DNA from: Verrucomicrobiales bacterium
GTDB lineage: Bacteria; Verrucomicrobiota; Verrucomicrobiia; Limisphaerales; UBA11320
Direction: 5' to 3'
NCBI GenBank assembly: GCA_003452185.1
Contig: DMJJ01000329.1
Span: forward strand, 1 to 6,817
DNA: 6,817 bases
Below the pieces are notes generated by a model. That model did not search any database and was not told the DNA's origin. It was given only the letters and a program-made list of their open reading frames with translations. Position numbers and translations under genes: made by a program. Shown here in pieces: positions 1 to 6,190 of this stretch. Position 1 is the first letter of the stretch; every line of letters starts with the position of its first letter.

Positions 1-122
1 TTTGGGCCCGGGATCAACTCCTGGTCCCGATGCTCCTTTGGGCCCTCTGCACCCTGGGGGGGCCGCTCCTGGTGCTGCTCAAAAGCCTGATCGTCCTGCT
101 TTGGGCCCGGGATCAACTCCTG
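1..122 (+). repeat. Direct repeat, 23 bp, period 99 bp, with a partial third copy
   Basis: Positions 1-23 and 100-122 are identical over 23 bases, and the first copy may extend past the window edge. The nine-base core tttgggccc appears a third time at 37-45. The offsets between copies (36, 63 and 99 bp) are all multiples of three, so the copies stay in the same reading frame. They encode the recurring WARDQLL/LLWA motif of the partial plus-strand membrane protein. This fits a coding repeat from internal duplication better than a regulatory repeat. Confidence 0.75.
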
Positions 123-233
123 TTCGGATTTTCCCGCATGGTACGAGCTCCGTACGAGCAGGCCGGCGTGCGGGGCGAACCTCTCTCTTCCCCCCCGAGC
201 CGTGGGCGGGATCTCCCTGATGTGACTCCGTAG
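3..233 (+). CDS. Probable C-terminal end of an unidentified membrane protein (5'-partial)
   Basis: The frame is open from the left window edge to a TAG at 231-233 and gives 76 visible residues. I do not recognise the family. Residues about 8-35 are strongly hydrophobic, rich in Leu, Val and Trp, and would make one long or two short membrane segments. A basic and then a Pro/Ser/Arg-rich hydrophilic tail follows, ending in DLPDVTP. The motif WARDQLL occurs twice, 33 residues apart, and a diverged LLWA copy lies between them. About three quarters of third codon positions are G or C, as expected for coding DNA in this genome, and the higher bias sits in the hydrophobic half. The gene would converge on the minus-strand nuclease-like gene with 46 bp between the stop codons. 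The start lies outside the window. The main doubt is that high-GC DNA makes spurious open frames common and the visible part is short. The competing reading frame at 2-220 is Pro/Gly-rich and less protein-like. Confidence 0.5.
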   Translation, partial: WARDQLLVPMLLWALCTLGGPLLVLLKSLIVLLWARDQLLFGFSRMVRAPYEQAGVRGEPLSSPPSRGRDLPDVTP

Positions 234-282
234 TGGGATCGACTGCCCCTTTCAGGACGGGGGGGGAAAGCCCGCGGAGTCA
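223..282. terminator. Candidate bidirectional terminator between convergent genes
   Basis: TGACTCCG at 223-230 and CGGAGTCA at 275-282 form a perfect 8-bp inverted repeat around a 44-base loop. The loop contains the plus-strand stop (231-233), and the minus-strand stop (280-282) lies in the right arm. Inside the loop, CCCC at 246-249 can pair with GGGG at 259-262, and ctttc (249-253) with gaaag (266-270), as alternative inner stems. There is no clear U-tract on either side, so intrinsic termination is an inference from the convergent position and the symmetry. A chance inverted repeat cannot be excluded. Confidence 0.3.
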
Positions 283-1239
283 GCGGCGCTCCGGGGCCGC
301 AGGCCCCGGGCCACTGTCGTCGGCGGAGAACTCCGCGACCACAGGCCGGTGATCCGAGGCGATGCCCCAACCCGGGAGGCGGGGGATGCAACTCCCCTCC
401 CGGACCCATTCATGGTAGAGGCCGCGGCTGATCAGCAGGTAGTCGATCCGGCTGTAGGTGTCCTCCTTGGCGTAGTAGTGGGTCCAGGCAATGGGTCGTC
501 CTTCCCCGGAGGGGGCACCCCCGCCGGTTGCGCATTCCGAGGGACGGGTGTCGATGAGGGAGAGGGGGCCCGCACGTCCCAGGAGGGTCCGGATCGGCCG
601 GGTGTCCCGAGTGTCGTTCAGGTCACCGAGGACCACCAGATTGAGCTTTGGATTTGCGGCGAGCCGTCCCTCCACCCGCTCGCGGAGGAGGATCGCCTCC
701 TGCTCGCGAAGCTCGCTTTCATCGGCCTCCACGGCGGTGCGGCGAGACTTGAGGTGGGCCGCGATGACGGTCACCGAATAGTCGGGGCGAACCCGCACGT
801 CGACCTCAACAAAGGCCCGGTTCAGGAAGTGGCGACGGCCGAGCAGGAGGAAGCTTGCGTTGGTGAGGGATCGTCGCGCGGTGATCGGATGCCGGCTGAG
901 GATCGCGACTGCGATGTTGGTGTCGTGGCCCCAGGCGAGCTCGTGGTATCGGTAGTCGATCCCCTCCTGTCGCAGCGCGCCCCGAAGCTCCTCCAGGGCC
1001 GCCGCGGAGCCTATCTCCTGCACCGCGAGGATATCCGCGTGGAGCTCGCGTACCGTTGCGCGGATGGCGGCCCGGGCCTCCGACGTCTTTGCGGGGCGGG
1101 TTCCCACGGGCTCCAGGAGATAGTTCTCGAGATTGTAGCTCGCGACCCGGAAGTGCTCCGCGGCGCGGGCCGGCAAAAGAAAAACCCCCAGCTGCAGGAG
1201 CAGCAGGGGGAGAATGATCGGCAGGCAGTGTCTCCCCAT
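280..1239 (-). CDS. Exported endonuclease/exonuclease/phosphatase (EEP) family protein
   Basis: This 319-residue protein has an EEP (DNase I-like) fold, which hydrolyses phosphodiester or phosphomonoester bonds with a divalent metal. The catalytic motifs are present in the usual order: ASYNLENY (Asn36), LAVQEIG (Glu75, metal ligand), AAHLKS (His162), VVLGDLND (Asp206, Asn208), SRIDYLL (Asp266) and ASDHRPV (Asp296, His297). Residues 1-27 form a signal peptide with a Leu-rich core and probable cleavage after ARA, so it should act outside the cytoplasm. The substrate (DNA, RNA, phospholipid or inositol phosphate) cannot be read from the sequence; the length suits a secreted nuclease-like member. 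The start at 1239 was chosen because the signal peptide begins there; the frame runs further upstream, but only as a shadow of the trxB 3' end. No Shine-Dalgarno sequence is seen. It lies 40 bp after trxB and may be co-transcribed with it. The C-terminal tail is low-complexity Pro/Gly/Ala and overlaps a strong hairpin. Confidence 0.9.
   Translation of the reverse strand: MGRHCLPIILPLLLLQLGVFLLPARAAEHFRVASYNLENYLLEPVGTRPAKTSEARAAIRATVRELHADILAVQEIGSAAALEELRGALRQEGIDYRYHELAWGHDTNIAVAILSRHPITARRSLTNASFLLLGRRHFLNRAFVEVDVRVRPDYSVTVIAAHLKSRRTAVEADESELREQEAILLRERVEGRLAANPKLNLVVLGDLNDTRDTRPIRTLLGRAGPLSLIDTRPSECATGGGAPSGEGRPIAWTHYYAKEDTYSRIDYLLISRGLYHEWVREGSCIPRLPGWGIASDHRPVVAEFSADDSGPGPAAPERR
291..309. 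repeat. Perfect GC hairpin at the 3' end of the EEP gene
   Basis: CCGGGGCC (291-298) and GGCCCCGG (302-309) are perfect 8-bp arms around a 3-base loop, all G/C pairs. The hairpin lies in the last ten codons of the minus-strand gene and encodes part of its Pro/Gly/Ala tail. No T-tract follows on either strand. It could slow transcription, protect the 3' end of the mRNA or add to termination at the convergent junction. It could also be a by-product of GC-rich low-complexity coding sequence. Confidence 0.55.
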
Positions 1240-1279
1240 GGCCCGACCATGCTGGGGGCGGGCCTGGGGTGTCAACGGA

Positions 1280-2206
1280 TTATGCCAGGCTGCCGAGGTA
1301 GCGCTCGCAGTCGATGGCGGCGGCGCAGCCCATGCCGGCGGCCGTGATCGCCTGGCGATAGACGTGGTCGGCGCAATCGCCCGCAACGAAGACCCCCTCG
1401 ATGTTGGTTTGGGAGCCGTGCTTCCGCGCGACGTACCCGGCCTCGTCCATTTCGATCATGCCCTTGAAGAGCTGCGTGTTCGGGGCATGTCCGATGGCCA
1501 CGAAGACGCCGGCACAGTCGAGGACCGACTCGGCCTTGGTCTTGAGGTTCTGTATCCGCACCCCGGTGACCTTGTCCTTGGAGACGTCGAGCACCTCGGT
1601 GATCGCCGAGTCCCAGATCGGCTTCACCTTGGGGTTCGCCAGCACCCGCTCGGCCATCACCTTGGAGGCGCGGAGGGTGTCACGGCGATGGATGAGATAG
1701 ACGACCGATGCGAACCGGGTGAGATAGTTGGCCTCCTCACACGCGGAGTCGCCTCCGCCCACCACCACAAGGGGCTGGTTCCGGAACATCGGCAGGGCGC
1801 CGTCGCAGGTGGCACAGTAGGTCACACCCTTCTTCTCCAGCTTGTCCTCGCTCTCCAGCCCGAGGTGCTTGTGCCCCGCACCCGTTGCGATGATCACGCT
1901 CTGGGCTGTGATCGGCTCCCCCTCGACGGAGATCGTGAACGGACGCTTGGAGAGGTCGACCCCATCCACCGTCCCATACTGAATCCGGGCCCCGAACCGC
2001 TCAGCCTGCTTCTGCAGGCGGGTCATGAGCTCGTACCCGTCGATCCCTTCAGGAAAGCCGGGGAAATTCTCGACGATGCTCGTCGTGGTCAAAAGGCCCC
2101 CGGGCATCGTTCCGGTGAGGACCAACGGTTTGAGGTTCGCCCGAGCGGTGTAAAGGGCCGCTGTCAGGCCGGCGCATCCTGTGCCGATGATGACGACTTG
2201 TTCCAT
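1280..2206 (-). CDS. trxB: Thioredoxin reductase (NADPH, FAD)
   Basis: The 308-residue protein is a full-length, low-molecular-weight bacterial thioredoxin reductase. It passes electrons from NADPH through FAD and a redox disulfide to thioredoxin in the cytoplasm. In order: the N-terminal FAD-binding motif GTGCAG (8-13), the ATG motif (107-109), the redox-active CATC in YCATCDG (Cys131 and Cys134), the NADPH-binding GGGDSA (150-155), HRRD (173-176, where the arginines usually contact the NADPH 2'-phosphate), VFVAGDC (272-278) and the closing FAD segment RQAITAAGMGCAAAID (284-299). The FAD motif has Cys11 where the common form GSGPAG has Pro; I recall this variant from verrucomicrobial relatives. 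The ATG at 2206 starts exactly at the expected MEQVVIIG strand. No Shine-Dalgarno sequence precedes it. A 144-bp upstream spacer with two dyads suggests its own regulated promoter. The EEP gene follows 40 bp downstream. Confidence 0.97.
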   Translation of the reverse strand: MEQVVIIGTGCAGLTAALYTARANLKPLVLTGTMPGGLLTTTSIVENFPGFPEGIDGYELMTRLQKQAERFGARIQYGTVDGVDLSKRPFTISVEGEPITAQSVIIATGAGHKHLGLESEDKLEKKGVTYCATCDGALPMFRNQPLVVVGGGDSACEEANYLTRFASVVYLIHRRDTLRASKVMAERVLANPKVKPIWDSAITEVLDVSKDKVTGVRIQNLKTKAESVLDCAGVFVAIGHAPNTQLFKGMIEMDEAGYVARKHGSQTNIEGVFVAGDCADHVYRQAITAAGMGCAAAIDCERYLGSLA

Positions 2207-2264
2207 AGGCGTGTAGCGTAGGTGGCTGCAATTCCGATGGCAAGGGACCCGATGGGCGTGCCGG

Positions 2265-2280
2265 GTTAGAAATCTCTAAC
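2265..2280. promoter_or_regulatory. Candidate operator palindrome upstream of trxB
   Basis: Read along the minus strand, GTTAGA-GATT-TCTAAC is a 16-bp near-perfect palindrome with 6-bp perfect arms and one mismatch in the four-base centre. It is AT-rich in an otherwise very GC-rich region and lies 58 bp before the trxB ATG. Size, symmetry and position fit a dimeric transcription-factor site. No specific regulator can be named from the sequence. Confidence 0.4.
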
Positions 2281-2286
2281 TGCTCC

Positions 2287-2320
2287 CCGATCCTATCTTG
2301 CTCGTGTTACGGTGGATCGG
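2287..2320. repeat. Inverted repeat CCGATCC...GGATCGG in the trxB upstream spacer
   Basis: Arms at 2287-2293 and 2314-2320 are a perfect 7-bp inverted repeat with a 20-base loop. It sits 30 bp downstream of the stop of the large minus-strand gene and 6 bp from the 16-bp palindrome. With no T-tract it is a weak intrinsic-terminator candidate; it could instead be a second regulator site. The rest of the 144-bp spacer (2207-2350) holds no gene, RNA or convincing sigma-70 promoter that I can support. Confidence 0.35.
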
Positions 2321-2350
2321 TGGCGCCCCGAGGGCTCTGCAATCGATCAC

Positions 2351-5300
2351 TCAGGAAGCTCTATCGGCAGTATCAGACCAGTGTTTAGCCAGAGTTCGGA
2401 GCGATTCCTCCGAGGCGGTGGGGGCCGGTCCCCGGCCGAAGTGGGCTTTCCGGAGCGCTTCCAGTTGGTGCTGCAATTCCTCCCTTTGTCCGCGTGTCAG
2501 ATGAAGGGCGGGGTCCTGCTGAATTCTTTCGAGGAGACCGACGACGGAGAATGGGGTGGGGTGGGCTGGAGCTGGGTGGCGTGGGGGCTGTTGGGTTGCC
2601 TCGGCTCGTCGCAGGGAACGGAGCCTCCAGAGTGCGGTTGCGGCCAGCAGGAGCAAGGCGGGCAGAAGCCACCCGAGATTGCGTCGGAACGATCCCCTAG
2701 GTTGGAGGGGAAGCCCTTGATGGGCGGATTCGGGGGAGAGGAGGAGAAGGTCTCCCTGTTCCAGTCGCTTGAAAGTGACCTTGGTGGAGTCCTCCCTCGG
2801 AAGCGGGAAGCGAAAGGTTGCCTCGCCCCGCGAGGCGGGGTCAGGGTGGTAGGTAACGGACCAGCCCTGCTCGGAGAATGCCGTCACCCCCTCGGGAGAG
2901 GCTTCCACGCGCTGGATCCCGGGCGGGGTGGGCGGCACCGGGGAGCGGACCAGCCCCGGTTGGTCGAGGGAGAGCAACGAATCAAGCGGCGGGAGAAGTC
3001 CATGGGCCGAGGCCTTGATCTCCAGCGTGACCCGTCCGGAGGCGAGCTCCCTCGGGTCCAGGATCTCGATGATTTCCACGGCGCCGGCCGGTCTTGGATC
3101 CCCGGTCTCGGGCCGGGCGTCGATGGGGCACGGGGAGGAGGCGATCGGGAGGACGACCTGCCCGTGGCGGTCGAGGAAATCCATGTCGAGCTGGAGCGAC
3201 GGGATCCTGTCGATCGCGGCATCCCGGGCCTTCAGCAGCAGGTAGGCGTAGGGGCTTTCGCTCCAGCCGGGCCGGCCGTAGCCGCGCGGGCCTCCCTTGG
3301 GGTCGTGGAACGTGATGGAAAGGACCTCGAATCCCGGGGCGAGCCGTTCGCGGGCCTGCCGCTCAAAATCCTCCCGGTAGCTCGGCTGTGGCTGGCCGAA
3401 GGGAGTGAACCCCTGTCCAGGCTGTGCCTGCAGGTAGCGGCCGAACCCTCCGCTTTCCCGCGCCACGGCCTCCGTGTGCCTCAGGGCCACAAAGACCCCG
3501 AACGGCTCCGTGTGTCCGACCCGCGGGGTCCCGTCCACACGGAGATCGAGCTGAATCTCCCGGAGCAGATCCTTATAGTAGGTGAGGACCCTTCTCGCCT
3601 CCTCCCCGGAGGGGTGATCCCCGATCACCTGGAGCGCCGCATCGAGGTACAGGGGCTTGAGCTCGGGCTTCAGGCTTTGCAGGTTCTCGGAAAGGGCCCG
3701 GCCGAGAAGGCCGAGGTGGCGGTCGCGGGAGGGTTGGGGCAGCGCCCCGAGGGCCGCGGTGATTCGATCGAGCTGTTTTGGCGATGGCTCCGCAGGCCGG
3801 CTCAGGTACGCGAGGTCACTCGCGCCAAGGGTTGCATTCAGCCACTGCTGGTACGGGGCTGCGGTCTCCTCCGAGGCGCCGAGCGTGGGGGCGACCCGGG
3901 CGTAGAGAGCCGCCGCCTGCTCCAGCGCGGCGAAGGCAGCGTCCCGTTTCGCGCCGTAGGTCGCCAGATCCGCCTTGTTGCCGTAGTCAAACTCAGCCCA
4001 GTCAAACAGCGCCGCTCCGCGGGCGAGGTGGAGTCGCCAGTCCGCCGGGGCGCCGGCGATCCCCTGGTCCACCAATGTCGAGAGGAGGGTGTAGCCCCGC
4101 GTCACCTCGGCTGACAGCTCGCGGTCGCTGCGATGGGTCTGGGCCTGCTGCTGGGTTTTCGGAGACCGCCACTGGCCGGCGAGGCGTCCGCGCAGGGATT
4201 GCAGGAGCTCGCCAAGCGTTGCGGGGGAGAGCTCCCGCACGGGCCCAAACACGGCTTCGAGATCCTCCGTGCGATAGACCTCAGCCTGGCTGTGGGCCGC
4301 CGCGAAGGCGGCGACGAGGGCCTTTTCATCCGGGGCTCCGGGGACCGAGCTCTTGAGCTCGCGGGCCAGGGTGGCGAGCTCCCGAAGATTCCGCTCCTGA
4401 GCCGCCCGGGTGAGGGGGATCCCGGCTGCCGGCATCCCCTGCGGATACCCGAGCCGGGCCTGATACTCCGAGGCGTTCGGGTTTCCGTTGGGGTTGTGGG
4501 TTCTGCCCCAGGAGCGGAGAAGCTCGCGGGCGGCCCGGGTGGCCGCCGTCGGGGCGACCCGGGCGACGTCGCGAAGCAGCGGCAGGGCCGCGGCCTCCTC
4601 CTCGTTGCGAATGTGGAGATCAACCAGTGAGAGCCGGACCCGGGTGCCGAGCAGCGGGGTCAATCGGTCCAACCAGGCCGGGGTGGGGGCCGAGGCAATC
4701 ACCCCCTCGTGAGGGATGGGGGGCGGGGTCAGGGGATCCCGGTTCTGAAGCTCCTCGGGATCGTAGTCGCCTACCCCGGGGGAGATCGCGTTTCCGTAGG
4801 CATCGTAGGCCGCCCCGCGGGGCCGGGCTTTCCTGTGGCGCAGGGAGGAGAGCTCCGCCTCATGGAGCCAGAGGATGGCGAGCACCTCGAGCGGTTTCTC
4901 CCACCGAGGGGTTGCCCCGGTGTTCGCTCCCGCCGGAGTGAGGAGCCCTTCCACCAGCTGCCGCGCGAACAGGAGGTTTCGCTGGCGTTGGACCGGGTCC
5001 CGCAGCGCGATCCCGGAAGCCGTGAGGTTGGCCGTCGTCGCCAGGAGGCTCATCCTTTGGTCGGGGGTCCCCTCCAACAGGCGCGGGATCCATGCGCCGT
5101 CCGCCCCTTGAGCCGTGTGAGGCGCCAGCTGCATCAGGCGACGAAGTGCGGCCTCGCGGCCGGGAGATTCTCCGCTCGGGTGCCTGAGGATCCGGAGGTT
5201 CATCCCCCAGGCTCGCCGTCGCAGATCCGTGGCTTCACCGGGAATCCTCGCCTGCTGGGCCTCGGCTGCCAGGAAACGGGCGTGAAGGTCCAGGCTCCGC

Positions 5301-6190
5301 GGCTCACCCGGCTCCCCGGCCGGGGGCTCCGGGGGCATGAAGGGACCCGCTTCACCCAGGGCCTCCGCCCCGATCAGAAGCGCGGCCGCCGCCGCGCGGC
5401 TGCCCGGGTCCGACCCTCCCAGCCGGGGAGTCCCCCGGCGGAGTTGTGCCACCACGGGCTCCAGGAGCCCCGGGTTGCGAAGCGTTCCCCGAAGGAGCAC
5501 CCCGAGGGCCTGGGCGGTTTCCTCATCCAAGGGGCCGGGATGGGCGTCGGCGATCGCGATGACTTCCTCCGGGAGGATCGCCACCGCGGGGGCCGGGCGC
5601 TGTGTGGCGGGGGAGCCTTGGGGAACGTTGGCCGCGATTCCCCCGTCCGGAGGGAGGGGCCCCGATGGCGGAATCCGGAGGGCCCGCGTCATCTGGTCGA
5701 CCAGGGACCGGTAGAGGCGCGCGGCTTCCGCGGGGGGAAGGGTTGCAAGGAAGCGTCCGGCGGCCGGCCAATCCCCCACGACTGCGTCGGATTGGAACTG
5801 CTGCGCGGGCCCAAGGTTGGTTCGGGATCCGGAGGCTCGGAGTGCGAGCTCACGGATCACGTTCGTCGGCGAACGGTCGAATGTCAGCCGACCCAGCTCC
5901 TGGAACCGCCGGTCCCCCTCCGGGGTCGCGCCTTGGGCCGGGGAAGGGGACTCCTTCCGGCTGTTCGCGAGCGCCTGGTCGAGCTGGGCCCGGAGGACAG
6001 CGGCCACATCCGGGGGGAGGGTACTGGTGTCGACCCCCTCTTCCTGCTCCTCCTCCTCCTGCCCCTCCGCTGCGGTCTCCTGCGAGCGGACCAGCGGGGG
6101 GCACGACGCCAGGAGCCCTGCTGCGATCAAGGAGAGCCAGCCCCGGAGCGGGGCCGGGCGCGTAGGAGGTACCTGAGGCCGGCGGATCAC
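2351..6190 (-). CDS. Giant exported, membrane-anchored helical-repeat protein, possibly BatD-like at its C-terminus
   Basis: The protein has 1279 residues and no enzymatic motif I can name. Residues 1-36 are an export signal: basic start, hydrophobic core WLSLIAAGLLA (18-28), then LASC (27-30), which could be a lipobox with Cys30, or signal peptidase I could cut near Ser36. A Glu/Gln-rich stretch follows (37-52). Residues about 60-880 are Ala/Leu/Arg-rich helices broken by Pro/Gly linkers, suggesting a TPR-like or other alpha-solenoid. Residues about 883-1170 are beta-rich and look most conserved: EPFGVFVALRHTEAV, then ESGGFGRYLQ (about 893-921), FEVLSITFHDP, SPYAYLLLKARD (979-990) and LQLDMDFLDRHGQVVLP (to 1014). 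One membrane helix (1172-1188) is followed by RLRSLRR and a cytoplasmic tail of about 90 residues. Signal, periplasmic domain, membrane helix and tail match the layout of BatD-type proteins, but the helical domain is far longer than in BatD. I recall similar sequences from Planctomycetes and Verrucomicrobia. The GTG start overlaps the upstream stop, so translational coupling is likely. Confidence 0.85.
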   Translation of the reverse strand: MIRRPQVPPTRPAPLRGWLSLIAAGLLASCPPLVRSQETAAEGQEEEEQEEGVDTSTLPPDVAAVLRAQLDQALANSRKESPSPAQGATPEGDRRFQELGRLTFDRSPTNVIRELALRASGSRTNLGPAQQFQSDAVVGDWPAAGRFLATLPPAEAARLYRSLVDQMTRALRIPPSGPLPPDGGIAANVPQGSPATQRPAPAVAILPEEVIAIADAHPGPLDEETAQALGVLLRGTLRNPGLLEPVVAQLRRGTPRLGGSDPGSRAAAAALLIGAEALGEAGPFMPPEPPAGEPGEPRSLDLHARFLAAEAQQARIPGEATDLRRRAWGMNLRILRHPSGESPGREAALRRLMQLAPHTAQGADGAWIPRLLEGTPDQRMSLLATTANLTASGIALRDPVQRQRNLLFARQLVEGLLTPAGANTGATPRWEKPLEVLAILWLHEAELSSLRHRKARPRGAAYDAYGNAISPGVGDYDPEELQNRDPLTPPPIPHEGVIASAPTPAWLDRLTPLLGTRVRLSLVDLHIRNEEEAAALPLLRDVARVAPTAATRAARELLRSWGRTHNPNGNPNASEYQARLGYPQGMPAAGIPLTRAAQERNLRELATLARELKSSVPGAPDEKALVAAFAAAHSQAEVYRTEDLEAVFGPVRELSPATLGELLQSLRGRLAGQWRSPKTQQQAQTHRSDRELSAEVTRGYTLLSTLVDQGIAGAPADWRLHLARGAALFDWAEFDYGNKADLATYGAKRDAAFAALEQAAALYARVAPTLGASEETAAPYQQWLNATLGASDLAYLSRPAEPSPKQLDRITAALGALPQPSRDRHLGLLGRALSENLQSLKPELKPLYLDAALQVIGDHPSGEEARRVLTYYKDLLREIQLDLRVDGTPRVGHTEPFGVFVALRHTEAVARESGGFGRYLQAQPGQGFTPFGQPQPSYREDFERQARERLAPGFEVLSITFHDPKGGPRGYGRPGWSESPYAYLLLKARDAAIDRIPSLQLDMDFLDRHGQVVLPIASSPCPIDARPETGDPRPAGAVEIIEILDPRELASGRVTLEIKASAHGLLPPLDSLLSLDQPGLVRSPVPPTPPGIQRVEASPEGVTAFSEQGWSVTYHPDPASRGEATFRFPLPREDSTKVTFKRLEQGDLLLLSPESAHQGLPLQPRGSFRRNLGWLLPALLLLAATALWRLRSLRRAEATQQPPRHPAPAHPTPFSVVGLLERIQQDPALHLTRGQREELQHQLEALRKAHFGRGPAPTASEESLRTLAKHWSDTADRAS

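Noticed and set aside
349..1347. 332-codon plus-strand open frame opposite the EEP gene
   Set aside because: The minus-strand frame carries the full ordered set of EEP catalytic motifs; the plus frame has none and runs into trxB.
1240..1386. N-terminal extension of the EEP protein to 1386
   Set aside because: The extra 49 residues overlap the 3' end of trxB, are low-complexity, and would mask a clear signal peptide beginning at 1239.
2282..2299. Sigma-70 promoter for trxB around TAGGAT (2290-2295, minus strand)
   Set aside because: No TTGACA-like -35 element lies 16-18 bp upstream; four of six matches at -10 alone are not enough to annotate.
2312..4114. 600-codon plus-strand open frame opposite the large minus-strand gene
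   Set aside because: It is antisense to a well-supported CDS with signal peptide and membrane helix. Its composition (Gly/Arg/Glu-rich, no domain) is what GC-rich codon bias produces on the opposite strand.
6040..6070. Short cctcct repeats suggesting a microsatellite
   Set aside because: They are GAG/GAA/CAG codons for the Glu/Gln-rich linker of the large protein and need no separate explanation.
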